Below, piece by piece: positions 11,947-21,600 of a stretch of DNA of 64,000 nt. Origin of the DNA: Hyphomicrobiales bacterium (GTDB lineage: Bacteria; Pseudomonadota; Alphaproteobacteria; Rhizobiales; Beijerinckiaceae); assembly GCA_004144595.1 (NCBI GenBank), contig SEEM01000010.1:29482-93481 (forward strand), written 5' to 3'. The notes under the pieces are model-generated. The model saw nothing but the letters and a program-made list of their open reading frames with translations. It had not been told where the DNA came from and did not search any database. The position numbers and the translations under genes were made by a program. Numbering within the stretch: the first letter of the stretch is position 1; each line of letters opens with the position of its first letter.

Positions 11947-13617
11947 GTGACCCGTTCCAGCGACCAGCTCGTCTTCGTTCCCCTCGGCGGCCTCGGCGAG
12001 ATCGGCATGAACGCCGCTCTCTACGGCTTCGGGCCCGAGGGCCGACGAAAGTGGATTTTGGTCGATTGCGGCCTGTCCTTCGCCGGGCCGGAGGCGCCGG
12101 GCGTCGATATCGTCCTGCCCGACCTGCGCTACATCATCGAGGAGCGGGCGAACCTGCTGGGTATCGTCATCACCCATGCCCATGAGGACCATATCGGCGC
12201 GCTTGCAGCGCTCTGGCCCTCACTGCGCGCGCCGGTCTACTGCACGCGCTTCGCCGCAGGCCTGCTCGCGACGCGCCGCCTCTCCGAGCCGGGCGCGCCC
12301 AATGTCGAGATCAACGTCGTGCCGCAGGGCGGCGCGATCACGCTCGGACCCTTCGACATCGAATTCGTACCGGTGGCCCATTCGATCCCGGAATCGAACG
12401 CGCTGGCGATCCGCACGCCGGCCGGCCTCGTCGTCCATACCGGCGACTGGAAGATCGACCCGACTCCGCGCGTCGGCCTGCCGACCGACGAGAAGCGTCT
12501 GCGAGAGCTCGGCGAGGAGGGCGTGCTGGCCCTGGTCTGCGATTCCACCAACGTCATGCGTGACGGCACCAGCCCGAGCGAGGCCGATGTCGCCGCCAAG
12601 ATGAAGGAACTGGTCGCGTCCGCGCCGGGTCGCGTCGCCGTCACCACCTTCGCCTCCAATGTCGCGCGCCTGCGCTCCGTCGCGGAAGCGGCGATGGCCA
12701 ACGACCGCGAGGTCGTCGTCGTCGGCCGCGCCATGGACCGCGTCATCACTGTCGCCCGCGAATGCGGCTATCTCGACGGGATCCCGGCCTTCCGCCCGGT
12801 CGATGCTTATGGCTATCTGCCGCGCGACAAGGTCGTGGCGCTGGTGACCGGCAGCCAGGGCGAGCCGCGCGCCGCGCTCTCGCGCATCGCCTCGGACGAC
12901 CATCCCGAGATTGCACTCTCGCCCGGCGACCGTGTGATCTTTTCCTCGCGCACCATTCCCGGCAACGAGAAGTCGGTCGGCAACATCTTGAACGCGCTCG
13001 CTCGCGACAAGATCGAGATCATCACCGACCGCAATCATCTGGTCCATGTTTCCGGCCATCCCCGCCGCGAGGAGATGGCCCGGCTCTATGGCTGGCTGAA
13101 GCCGCAGATCGCGATCCCCGCCCATGGCGAGGACCTGCATCTGGCCGAGCACGAAACCTTCGCCCGCAGCCTCGGCGTCAAGCATGTGCTCCGCGCCGGC
13201 AATGGCGACGTGGTCGCGATCTCGGGCGAGGGCGCCCGCAAGGTCGACGAGGTCCGGCATGGCCGGCTCTATCAGGACGGTTCGCTGCTGGTGAACGCTC
13301 TCGAGAAAACGATCCAGGAGCGCCGCCGCCTGTCCTTCGCCGGCATCGTCTCGATCGCGGTGGCCATCGACGACAAGGGCGGCATTGCGGGCGAGCCGGA
13401 GATCGCCGTGCTCGGCCTGCCGCCGCGAACCCTCGGCGGCATCGATTTCGACGAATACGTCGCCGATACCGTCGGCGACCTCCTCGACAATATCCCCAAG
13501 GCCCGCCGTCGCGACCCCGAGGCCCTGCGCAATGCGCTGGAGCGCGGGGTGCGCAGCGCGGTGAACGAGGAGTGGGGCAAGAAGCCGCTGGTGCATGCGC
13601 TGGTGGTCGAGGTGTAG
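11947..13617 (+). CDS. rnj: Ribonuclease J family metallo-beta-lactamase
   Basis: VFVPLGGLGEIGMNAALYGFG, THAHEDHIGAL, VHTGDWKIDPTP, SGHPRREEMARLYGWLKPQIAIPAHGE; GTG start at 11947 preferred over the upstream TTG. Confidence 0.93.
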   Translation: MTRSSDQLVFVPLGGLGEIGMNAALYGFGPEGRRKWILVDCGLSFAGPEAPGVDIVLPDLRYIIEERANLLGIVITHAHEDHIGALAALWPSLRAPVYCTRFAAGLLATRRLSEPGAPNVEINVVPQGGAITLGPFDIEFVPVAHSIPESNALAIRTPAGLVVHTGDWKIDPTPRVGLPTDEKRLRELGEEGVLALVCDSTNVMRDGTSPSEADVAAKMKELVASAPGRVAVTTFASNVARLRSVAEAAMANDREVVVVGRAMDRVITVARECGYLDGIPAFRPVDAYGYLPRDKVVALVTGSQGEPRAALSRIASDDHPEIALSPGDRVIFSSRTIPGNEKSVGNILNALARDKIEIITDRNHLVHVSGHPRREEMARLYGWLKPQIAIPAHGEDLHLAEHETFARSLGVKHVLRAGNGDVVAISGEGARKVDEVRHGRLYQDGSLLVNALEKTIQERRRLSFAGIVSIAVAIDDKGGIAGEPEIAVLGLPPRTLGGIDFDEYVADTVGDLLDNIPKARRRDPEALRNALERGVRSAVNEEWGKKPLVHALVVEV

Positions 13618-13650
13618 AAAGGCCGCATGGCCACGCCGGAGGGGATGAAG

Positions 13651-14055
13651 ATGATCGGACGCCTGAACCACGTCGCCATTGCGGTGAAGGACCTCGAAGC
13701 CTCGACGGCGCTCTACCGCGATACGCTCGGCGCGCGCGTCTCGCAGCCGCAGCCCGAGCCGGACCACGGCGTCACCGTCGTCTTCGTCGAACTGCCCAAC
13801 ACCAAGATTGAGTTGCTTGAGCCGCTGGGCGCCGATTCGCCGATCGCGAAATTCCTCGAGCGCAACGCCGATGGCGGCATCCATCACATCTGCTACGAGG
13901 TCGACGACATCCTCGCGGCGCGCGACCGGCTGAAGGCGCAGGGTGCGCGCGTGCTCGGTTCCGGCGGGCCGCGCATCGGCGCCCATGGCAAGCCGGTGCT
14001 GTTCCTGCACCCCAAGGATTTCCTGGGCACGCTGGTCGAACTTGAGCAGGCCTGA
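13651..14055 (+). CDS. mce: Methylmalonyl-CoA epimerase (VOC family)
   Basis: MIGRLNHVAIAVKDLEASTALYRDTLGARVS...GGIHHICYEVDDI...LFLHPKDFLGTLVELEQ. Confidence 0.92.
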   Translation: MIGRLNHVAIAVKDLEASTALYRDTLGARVSQPQPEPDHGVTVVFVELPNTKIELLEPLGADSPIAKFLERNADGGIHHICYEVDDILAARDRLKAQGARVLGSGGPRIGAHGKPVLFLHPKDFLGTLVELEQA

Positions 14056-14060
14056 CGACG

Positions 14061-14468
14061 ATGACCGACTTCGCTTCGACCGAGATCGCTTTCCTGGGCC
14101 AGCCCGAAGCCGGTTCGCCGCGTCCCTTCAGCGCCGCGACCGTCGCCGGCGGGCTCGTCTTCGTCTCCGGCCACTCGGCGCCGCATGACCCCGCGCGTGG
14201 CGTCCTTCGCGGCGCGACACCCGCCGAGGAGGTCCGCAATGCGCTCGGCCGAGTCGCCGAGATCCTGGCGGAAGCCGGAACCTCGCTCGACCGCGTCGTC
14301 CAGATGACGATGCTGATCACCGATCCGGCCGACTACGCCGCCTGCAACGCCGAGTATGTGAAGCATTTCCCCGGCGGCCTGCCGGCCCGCCATACTGCGC
14401 GCTTCGGCGTGCCGACCGAGGCGAAGGTCGCCTTTTCCTGCATCGCGCTCGCGGGGCGGGTGGCATGA
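14061..14468 (+). CDS. RidA family protein
   Basis: GLVFVSGHSAP...EEVRNALGRVAEILAEAGTSLDRVVQMTMLITDPADYAACNAEYVKHFPGGLPARHTARFGVP. Confidence 0.88.
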   Translation: MTDFASTEIAFLGQPEAGSPRPFSAATVAGGLVFVSGHSAPHDPARGVLRGATPAEEVRNALGRVAEILAEAGTSLDRVVQMTMLITDPADYAACNAEYVKHFPGGLPARHTARFGVPTEAKVAFSCIALAGRVA

Positions 14469-14695
14469 ACCTCGTCGGCGGCCTCGCCCTTTATTTCGTG
14501 ATCTGGTGGATCACGCTCTTCGCGGTGCTGCCCTTCGGCATCCGCAGCCAGCAGGAGGCGGGCGACGTCGTCGCCGGCACCGAGCCGGGCGCGCCGGTGC
14601 TGCCAGGCCTGATGAAGAAAGCGGTCATCACGTCGCTGATCGCGGCGGTGATCTTCGCCGGCGTCTGGTATGTCTGGGTGACCTACGACATTTGA
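14465..14695 (+). CDS. DUF1467 family small membrane protein
   Basis: LYFVIWWITLFAVLPFGIRSQQEAGDVVAGTEPGAPVLPGLMKKAVITSLIAAVIFAGVWYV. Confidence 0.85.
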   Translation: MNLVGGLALYFVIWWITLFAVLPFGIRSQQEAGDVVAGTEPGAPVLPGLMKKAVITSLIAAVIFAGVWYVWVTYDI

Positions 14696-14752
14696 CGCCA
14701 CGCTCCGGATTTCTCCGGCACTGCAGCGTCATCCCGTCCTGAACCGAACGAT

Positions 14753-14884
14753 TGTCATTCCGGGGCTTCGCATAGCGAAGAGCCCGGAAGCCACGACCGG
14801 GCGAGCCGCCGGCAACGCGGAATGGGATGTTCCACCCCGTCCTGGTTTCCGGGTTCGCGCCTGCGGCGCGCCCCGGAATGACAA
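14753..14884. repeat. Imperfect inverted intergenic repeat (TGTCATTCCGGGGCTTCGC...GCGCCCCGGAATGACA)
   Basis: Arms 14753-14789 and 14843-14882 are reverse-complement-like and flank internal palindromes. Confidence 0.75.
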
Positions 14885-14950
14885 AGGTGGCTCCGGCCGG
14901 AGCGGTCTGAAAATGTCGTCCAAACTTGGCGCGCCTGCTCGGGTGCCGCC

Positions 14951-14980
14951 AAAGAAAAAAGGCAAGGCCGATGCCTTGCC
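14951..14980 (-). terminator. Intrinsic terminator on the minus strand (GGCAAGGC-ATCG-GCCTTGCC-TTTTTT)
   Basis: Perfect 8-bp stem with 4-nt loop; read on the minus strand it is followed by TTTTTTCTTT; no large minus-strand gene ends here. Confidence 0.75.
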
Positions 14981-15307
14981 TTTGGTAGTCCGCTTTTACC
15001 GCTGCACCGGCACACGTCTCAAAGAGCGTGCGACTCATTTTGCAAGGCGGGCGTTTGTTCCTCCCAAGACCTGGTCCGCAGCGCTTCGACTGGCAAAGCG
15101 CTCCCAGCGCCGGAAGGATTAACCGATTGTGACGGCGCTGTCATCAGTTTAGGCAGCTCCAGCCTGGAATTTTTGCAAGATTAGTCTTTTTGCACTTGTG
15201 CAGTGCAGCAAGGGCAGCCGGCGGATCGACGCGATGCCTTGTTCCGGCCAAAGGATAGGGCTATCGACCGGCATCCGCCGGCCTCTCCGGCGGCCATGGA
15301 GATTTTC

Positions 15308-15859
15308 ATGCTGCGCAGCTCGCTCGCCGCCCTTGCCGTCGTCGCCTCGCTCGGTTTCGCCCAGGCCCAGACGCCGAAGCCCGACCCGGAGAACACCGTC
15401 ATCCTCGAGACCAAGGACGGCCCGGTAACCATTCGCCTGCGGCCGGATCTCGCGCCTAAGCATGTCACGCAGATCAAGACGCTGGTGAAGCGCGGCTTCT
15501 ATGACGGCATCGTCTTCCACCGCGTCATCGACGGCTTCATGGCCCAGACCGGCGATCCGACCGGCACCGGCACCGGCAAGTCCGACCTGCCGAACCTGCC
15601 CGCCGAATTCACCCCGACGCCCTACAAGGTCGGCTCGCTCGGCATGGCCCGTTCGCAGTCGCCGGATTCGGCCAATTCCCAGTTCTTCATCTGCTACGAG
15701 GGCTGCGGCTCGCTGACCGGCCAGTACACGCTGTTCGGCGAAGTGGTTTCCGGAATGGACGCCGTGCGCAAGATCAAGAAGGGCTCCAGCTCCAATAACG
15801 GGCAGGTCAGCGGCCCCGACAAGATCGTCCGCATGCGCATGCAGGCCGACGCCAAGTAA
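15308..15859 (+). CDS. Peptidylprolyl isomerase (cyclophilin) with signal peptide
   Basis: MLRSSLAALAVVASLGFAQAQ signal; GFYDGIVFHRVIDGFMAQTGDPTGTGTG; SANSQFFICYEG. Confidence 0.93.
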   Translation: MLRSSLAALAVVASLGFAQAQTPKPDPENTVILETKDGPVTIRLRPDLAPKHVTQIKTLVKRGFYDGIVFHRVIDGFMAQTGDPTGTGTGKSDLPNLPAEFTPTPYKVGSLGMARSQSPDSANSQFFICYEGCGSLTGQYTLFGEVVSGMDAVRKIKKGSSSNNGQVSGPDKIVRMRMQADAK

Positions 15860-15899
15860 GTCGGGATAGAGCACGCAACGCGAGCGGGGAGGTGCGGCG

Positions 15900-16544
15900 A
15901 TGGTTCGGACGGCCCTGATCGGGATCGCCCTGGCGCTCGGCATCCATGGAGCGCTCGCGCAGGACACGCGCGATCTCGGCCTGCCGCCGCCCTCCGGCTC
16001 GCAGAATCCGGTTCTGCCCCCGCCTTCGGGCTCGCAGAACCCGATCCTGCCCCCGCAGAGCGGCCAGCGCTACAATCCGGGTGTCGGCGGCCCCTTCCGC
16101 GGCAATGACCTTCCCGGTCTCGACCAGCGGCCGATCGATGCGCCGCGCCCGCTGCGGAGCAGCGGCGAGATCGGCCTGATCGGTCAGATCACCCCTGACG
16201 ATCCGACGAACGGCGCCGAGACGGTCGACCGGCTCGACGAGATCGCCCCTGCGCTCCGGCGTTGCTGGACCCCGCCACCATTGCCCGGCGAGCTGACGGG
16301 CGCGATGGTCTCGCTGCGGTTCAGCCTGCGCCGTGACGGCAGCCTTTTCGGCCAGCCGCGCGTCACCTGGGAGACCAGGCGCGGCGATGCCGAATTCCAG
16401 CGCCGCTTCGGCGACTCCGCCATCGCCGCGATCCGCTCCTGCACGCCGATGAGGTTGTCGGCGGGCCTCGGAGCGAGTATCGCGGGGCGACCCTTCACCA
16501 TCCGCTTCCACGGCCGCGCGCGGCTCAATGAAAGGCAGACCTGA
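15900..16544 (+). CDS. Secreted hypothetical protein with PPPSGSQNP repeats and a TonB-C-like tail
   Basis: Signal-like N-terminus MVRTALIGIALALGIHGALAQ; LPPPSGSQNPVLPPPSGSQNPILPPQSG; start/stop overlap with the next gene. Confidence 0.75.
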   Translation: MVRTALIGIALALGIHGALAQDTRDLGLPPPSGSQNPVLPPPSGSQNPILPPQSGQRYNPGVGGPFRGNDLPGLDQRPIDAPRPLRSSGEIGLIGQITPDDPTNGAETVDRLDEIAPALRRCWTPPPLPGELTGAMVSLRFSLRRDGSLFGQPRVTWETRRGDAEFQRRFGDSAIAAIRSCTPMRLSAGLGASIAGRPFTIRFHGRARLNERQT

Positions 16545-17014
16545 TGTCCCTCGATCCCGAAAACACCATCGTCATGGAAACCACCAAGGGCAAGGTGGTC
16601 ATCAAGCTGCGTCCCGATCTCGCACCCGGCCATGTCGAGCGCATCAAGCTGCTCGCCCGCGAGGGCTTCTATGACGGCATCGTCTTCCATCGCGTCATCG
16701 ACGGCTTCATGGCCCAGGTCGGCTGCCCGCACGGCACCGGCACCGGCGGCTCGAGCCATCCGGACCTGAAGGCCGAATTCAATGCCGAGCCGCATGTTCG
16801 CGGCATCTGCTCGATGGCCCGCTCCCAGAACCCGAATTCGGCCAACAGCCAGTTCTTCATCGTGTTCGACGACGCCCGCTTCCTCGACAAGCAGTACACC
16901 GCCTGGGGCGAGGTCGTCGAAGGCATGGAGAATGTCGACCGGATCAAGCGCGGCGAGCCGGTGCGCGATCCCGACTCGATCGTCTCGATGAAGGTGATGG
17001 CCGACGCGGCCTGA
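16544..17014 (+). CDS. ppiB: Peptidylprolyl isomerase (cyclophilin), no signal peptide
   Basis: GFYDGIVFHRVIDGFMAQVGCPHGTGTGG; NSANSQFFIVFDDARFLDKQYTAWG. Confidence 0.95.
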   Translation: MSLDPENTIVMETTKGKVVIKLRPDLAPGHVERIKLLAREGFYDGIVFHRVIDGFMAQVGCPHGTGTGGSSHPDLKAEFNAEPHVRGICSMARSQNPNSANSQFFIVFDDARFLDKQYTAWGEVVEGMENVDRIKRGEPVRDPDSIVSMKVMADAA

Positions 17015-17029
17015 GGACTTCGCTCAAGG

Positions 17030-17146
17030 CGAGCCCTCGTCCTGAGGAGCCGCGCTTGCGCGGCGTCTCGAAGAGCGGTTCCAGTGCGCGCTGGACCATT
17101 CTTCGAGACACGAGCGTCGCTCGTTCCTTCAGGATGAGGGCTCGCT
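17030..17146. repeat. Intergenic inverted repeat family (GAGCCCTCGTCCTGAGGAGC...CCTTCAGGATGAGGGCTC)
   Basis: Arms at 17031-17074 and 17101-17143; related copy at 53033-53132. Confidence 0.8.
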
Positions 17147-17170
17147 GGTTTTTGAAGAGTTCCGTCGAGA

Positions 17171-18268
17171 ATGAATGTCGATCTCTTTGATTTCGACCTG
17201 CCCGAGGATCGTATCGCGCTGCGGCCCGCAAGCCCCCGCGATGCGGCGCGACTGCTCGTCGTGCGCCCGGATGCGCCCGACCCGCTGGAGGATCGCGGTA
17301 TCCGCGACCTCGTCCCGCTGCTTCTGCCCGGCGATGCGCTCGTCCTCAACGACACGCGCGTCATCCCGTCCCGCCTGCGCGGGCGGCGCTACCGCGGCGC
17401 GGATTCGGCGCGCGTCGAGATCATGCTGCACAAGCGCGAGAGCGAGGATCGCTGGCTCGCCTTCGCCCGGCCGGCCAAGAAGCTCGCTATCGGCGAGTCG
17501 GTGATCTTCGACTCGGACGCCGCCGGCAACGCCTGCGAGCTCGGCCGACTGCAGGCCGAGGTCATCGCCAAGGGCGAGGGGGGCGAGGTCGAGTTGCAGT
17601 TCAGCCTGACCGGCGCCTATCTCGACGACGCGATCGCGCGGCTGGGCGAACTGCCGCTGCCGCCCTATATCGCCGGCAAGCGCCCGACCGACAGCGCCGA
17701 TACCACCGATTATCAGACCAATTTCGCCCGAACGGACGGCGCCGTCGCCGCGCCGACCGCGGGTCTGCATTTCACGCCGGAATTGCTGGCGGCGCTGGAG
17801 GCGCGCGGCGTCAGCCGGCATTTCGTCACGCTCCATGTCGGTGCCGGCACCTTTCTGCCGGTGAAGGCGGACGACACCGACGAGCATCGCATGCATGCCG
17901 AATGGGGCACGGTCTCGGCCGAGACCGCCGCCGCACTGAACGCCGTCAAGGCACAGGGGGGACGCATCCTCTGCGTCGGCACGACCTCGCTGCGCCTGAT
18001 CGAAAGCGCGGCGGCCGAGGATGGCACGATCCGGTCCTTCTCCGGCGACACAGCGATCTTCATCACGCCCGGCTACCGCTTCCGCGCGGTCGACATGCTG
18101 ATGACGAATTTCCACCTGCCGCGCTCGACGCTGTTCATGCTCGTCTCCGCCTTCTGCGGGCTCGACATGATGAAACGGGCCTATGCCCATGCGATCGCAG
18201 CGAATTACCGCTTTTATTCCTATGGCGACGGAAGCCTGCTGTTTCGTGCCGCCCCGGTGAAGGCCTGA
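17171..18268 (+). CDS. queA: S-adenosylmethionine:tRNA ribosyltransferase-isomerase
   Basis: [29 protein letters not shown]...[13 protein letters not shown]...[11 protein letters not shown]...[15 protein letters not shown]. Confidence 0.96.
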   Translation: MNVDLFDFDLPEDRIALRPASPRDAARLLVVRPDAPDPLEDRGIRDLVPLLLPGDALVLNDTRVIPSRLRGRRYRGADSARVEIMLHKRESEDRWLAFARPAKKLAIGESVIFDSDAAGNACELGRLQAEVIAKGEGGEVELQFSLTGAYLDDAIARLGELPLPPYIAGKRPTDSADTTDYQTNFARTDGAVAAPTAGLHFTPELLAALEARGVSRHFVTLHVGAGTFLPVKADDTDEHRMHAEWGTVSAETAAALNAVKAQGGRILCVGTTSLRLIESAAAEDGTIRSFSGDTAIFITPGYRFRAVDMLMTNFHLPRSTLFMLVSAFCGLDMMKRAYAHAIAANYRFYSYGDGSLLFRAAPVKA

Positions 18269-18338
18269 TATGCCGATCCGGCTCGCATTCCCGGCTTGAA
18301 AATGCTACCGGGCTCCCAACAGGGATTTTGACAGTCAA

Positions 18339-19001
18339 ATGGCCGATATTTTTCGCGAGATCGATGAGGAAGTCCGCCGCGACAAGGCAGCGGAGCTTTG
18401 GAAGAAATATGGCTGGCTCATCACCGGCCTCGCCGTGCTGGCGGTCCTGGCCGTTGCCGGCTGGCAGTTCTGGCTGCATCGCGAGCAGCAGGCCTCGCAG
18501 GCCGTCGGCGCGCGTCTCGAAGCGGCGCTGAAATCCTCGCGCGACGGCGACGCCACCCAGGCCGAGACCATCCTGAAGGAACTCTCGGCTACGGCGCCCG
18601 CCGGCTATCGCTTGATCGCCCGCTTCCGCCTTGCCGCCGAGACCGCCAAGCGCGACCCGGCTGCTGGCGCGACCGCCTTCGATGCGCTTGCCGCCGACGC
18701 CTCGCTCGATCAGACCTCTCGCGACCTCGCCAAGCTGCGCGCCGGCATCCTGCGCGTCGATCTCGGTGGTTATCCCGAGGTCAGGGCTGCGTTGGAGCCG
18801 CTGGCCTCGGCGCAGGGCGTCTGGCGTCATACCGCCCGCGAATTCCTCGGCATCGCCGCGCTCAAGGCCGATCTCTTCGAGGATGCCGGGCGCTGGTTCG
18901 ATGCCGCGATCACCGATCCGCAGGCGCCGCAGGCTCTGCGCCAGCGTGTCGAGCTCTATCTCGCTTTGGTCCGTGGCGGTCCCGTCACGGTGAAGAACTG
19001 A
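18339..19001 (+). CDS. Membrane-anchored tetratricopeptide protein (YfgM-like / DUF2133-type)
   Basis: MADIFREIDEEVRRDKAAELWKKYGWLITGLAVLAVLAVAGWQFW; located upstream of der. Confidence 0.8.
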   Translation: MADIFREIDEEVRRDKAAELWKKYGWLITGLAVLAVLAVAGWQFWLHREQQASQAVGARLEAALKSSRDGDATQAETILKELSATAPAGYRLIARFRLAAETAKRDPAAGATAFDALAADASLDQTSRDLAKLRAGILRVDLGGYPEVRAALEPLASAQGVWRHTAREFLGIAALKADLFEDAGRWFDAAITDPQAPQALRQRVELYLALVRGGPVTVKN

Positions 19002-19084
19002 ACCGGAGCCTTGCTCCAACGGCGCCGCCGCCTCGGTCTTTCGCTTCGGCGGGCCGGGACGACGGCGAAAATGTGTGAAATCTG

Positions 19085-20503
19085 ATGACAGCCATCGTCG
19101 CCCTGATCGGGCGCCCCAATGTCGGCAAGTCGACGCTGTTCAACCGGCTGGTCGGCAAGAAGCTCGCGCTGGTCGATGATCGGCCGGGCGTGACGCGCGA
19201 CCGCCGCGAGGGGGACGCCACCCTTGGCCATCTCCGCTTCAAGGTGATCGATACCGCCGGTCTCGAGGAAGCGGACAAGGATTCGCTCCTCGGCCGGATG
19301 CGCGCCCAGACCGAGACCGCGATCGCGCAGGCCGATGTCGTGCTCTTCATGATCGACGCTCGCCTCGGCATCACGCCGATGGACCAGCCCTTCGCCGATC
19401 TGGTGCGCCGTTCCGGCAAGCCGGTGATCCTGCTCGCCAACAAGGCCGAGGGAAAGAAGGGCAGCGAGGGTATCATCGAGTCCTACGGCCTCGGCCTCGG
19501 CGATCCCGTGCCGTTCTCGGCCGAGCATGGCGAGGGCACCTCGGATCTGCTCGAGGCGCTGGCGCCTTATGTGGACGTCGAGCCGGAAGAAGAAGAGGCC
19601 TTCGACGAAAGCTATGGCGACAAGCGCTGGGTCGACGTTCCCGCTGCCTTCATAGACGAGGACGAAGAGTACAACGATCCCAACAAGCCACTGCGCGTCA
19701 CAATCATCGGCCGCCCCAATGCCGGTAAATCGACGCTGGTCAACCGGATGATCGGCGAGGATCGCCTGCTTGTGGGGCCCGAGGCGGGCATCACCCGCGA
19801 CACCATCTCGGTCGATTATGAGTGGCGCGGCCGGCCCGTCAAACTTTTCGACACCGCTGGCATGCGCAAGCGCGCCCGCATCGACGAAAAGCTCGAAAAA
19901 ATGTCGGTTCAGGACGCACTGCGCGCGATCCGCTTCGCCGAGGTCGTGGTCGTGCTGCTCGATGCGACGATTCCCTTCGAGAAGCAGGACCTGACGCTGG
20001 TCGACTTTACCGAGCGTGAAGGCCGCACCGTGGTGATAGGCCTCAACAAATGGGATCTGGTCGCCGATAAGCAGGGCCTGCTGGCCGAGCTCAAGGAGAA
20101 GGCGACGCATCTCCTGGCGCAGGTGCGCGGCGTGCCGATCATCCCGCTGTCGGGCTTGGCCGGCGAGGGCATCGACCGGCTCATGCAGGGTGTGTTCGCG
20201 GCTTACGACGTCTGGAACCGGCGCGTCTCGACGGCCAGGATCAATCGCTGGCTCGAAGGCGTGCTCTCGGCTCACCCGCCCCCGGCAGTGGCCGGCCGGC
20301 GTATCAAGATCCGCTACATGACGCAGGCCAAGGCCCGGCCTCCGACCTTCGCGCTTTTCGGAAACCAGCTCGACCATCTGCCGGTGTCCTACACCCGGTA
20401 CCTGGTCAACAACCTGCGCGAGGCTTTCGAGCTTCCGGGCACGCCGATCCGCCTGCTCCGTCGCGGCGGCGAAAATCCCTACGACAAGGAGCGCAAGGGC
20501 TGA
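19085..20503 (+). CDS. der: Ribosome biogenesis GTPase Der
   Basis: Two tandem GTPase domains: [14 protein letters not shown] and [16 protein letters not shown]-like C-terminus. Confidence 0.97.
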   Translation: MTAIVALIGRPNVGKSTLFNRLVGKKLALVDDRPGVTRDRREGDATLGHLRFKVIDTAGLEEADKDSLLGRMRAQTETAIAQADVVLFMIDARLGITPMDQPFADLVRRSGKPVILLANKAEGKKGSEGIIESYGLGLGDPVPFSAEHGEGTSDLLEALAPYVDVEPEEEEAFDESYGDKRWVDVPAAFIDEDEEYNDPNKPLRVTIIGRPNAGKSTLVNRMIGEDRLLVGPEAGITRDTISVDYEWRGRPVKLFDTAGMRKRARIDEKLEKMSVQDALRAIRFAEVVVVLLDATIPFEKQDLTLVDFTEREGRTVVIGLNKWDLVADKQGLLAELKEKATHLLAQVRGVPIIPLSGLAGEGIDRLMQGVFAAYDVWNRRVSTARINRWLEGVLSAHPPPAVAGRRIKIRYMTQAKARPPTFALFGNQLDHLPVSYTRYLVNNLREAFELPGTPIRLLRRGGENPYDKERKG

Positions 20504-21600
20504 TGAAGGTCGCGGTCGTCGGCGCCGGCATCGCCGGGCTTTCCACCGCCTGGTCCCTGAGCAGGCGTGGGCATGAGGTGACGCTGTTCGAACAGGCGTC
20601 GCAGATCCCCAACCCCTATGCGGCCTCGGGCGACCAGCACCGGATCATCCGCCGTGCCTATGGCGGTGCGGATGGCTATGCCCGCACCATCACCGAGGCC
20701 TTCGACGCCTGGGGCGAACTCTGGACCGATCTGGGCAAGCAGCATTACGCACCCTGCGGCGTGCTCGGCATCTCCCAGGCCGAGGGCGACGAGGGGGAGG
20801 AATACCGCGAGGGCCTCGACCGCATGGCCTCGCCCTATGAGCTTTACGACGCGGCCGAGACGGCCCGGCGCTATCCCTTCATCGACGCCGCGACGATCCG
20901 CTACGCCTATCTCAGCCCGGACGGCGGCGCGCTCTTTCCCGCCCGCATCGCCGCCGACATGGTCCGCTTGTTGCGCGAGCGCGGCGTGGCCCTGCGCCAG
21001 GGCGCGACGGTCACGGCGGTCGATCCCGAGAACGGCCGCATCGACCTGGCCCATGGCGAGGTGGCGAGCTTCGACCGCATCGTGGTCAGTTCCGGCGCCT
21101 GGGTGCTGAAGCTGCTGCCGGAGCTTGCCGAGGTCCTGACGACCTATCGCACGGCCGTCGCCTATCTCGACCCGCCTGGAGACCTGAAGGCCGCATGGGA
21201 GGTCGCTCCGGTCATCGTCGATGTCGGCGGCACGGTCGACGGCTATGTCCTGCCCCCGGTCGACGGGACCGGCCTCAAGGTCGGTGCCGGCGTGCACAAG
21301 CGCCCGCGCCAGCCCGACGAGGAGCGCGAGCCGCGGCCGGGCGAGGGCGAGCAGATCCGCGATTATTTCGCGCCGCCCTTCGCGCGCATCGCCGAATATC
21401 GCGTCGATCGCGTTTTGACCTGTGCCTACACCTTCACCGCCGACCGCAAGTTCCTGTCGCGGCAGATCGGCCGCGTGACAGTGGTCTCGGCCTGTTCCGG
21501 CCATGGCTACAAGTTCGGCGCGGCGGTCGGCCGGCGTGTCGCGGCTGCAGTCGAGAGTGGCGATGAGCTCGGCCTGCTGCGCTGGCTCAGGGCCGAGTGA
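20503..21600 (+). CDS. FAD-dependent oxidoreductase (DAO/SoxA-like)
   Basis: [31 protein letters not shown] Rossmann motif; C-terminal GRVTVVSACSGHGYKFGAAVG. Confidence 0.9.
   Translation: MKVAVVGAGIAGLSTAWSLSRRGHEVTLFEQASQIPNPYAASGDQHRIIRRAYGGADGYARTITEAFDAWGELWTDLGKQHYAPCGVLGISQAEGDEGEEYREGLDRMASPYELYDAAETARRYPFIDAATIRYAYLSPDGGALFPARIAADMVRLLRERGVALRQGATVTAVDPENGRIDLAHGEVASFDRIVVSSGAWVLKLLPELAEVLTTYRTAVAYLDPPGDLKAAWEVAPVIVDVGGTVDGYVLPPVDGTGLKVGAGVHKRPRQPDEEREPRPGEGEQIRDYFAPPFARIAEYRVDRVLTCAYTFTADRKFLSRQIGRVTVVSACSGHGYKFGAAVGRRVAAAVESGDELGLLRWLRAE

Noticed and set aside
12220-14010. 596-aa minus-strand ORF over RNase J and mce
   Set aside because: Antisense shadow ORF; the plus strand has clear catalytic motifs
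14990-15130. 4.5S SRP RNA or tmRNA at this locus
   Set aside because: ACCAGGTC and GGAGGAACAAAC vaguely resemble SRP RNA but the GGAAGGAAGCAG core is absent and no tmRNA tag or acceptor features were seen; kept only as a generic candidate transcript
18327-18341. TTTTGACAGTCAAAT dyad at the start of the YfgM-like gene
   Set aside because: Short palindrome overlapping the start codon; plausible by chance, no supporting second site
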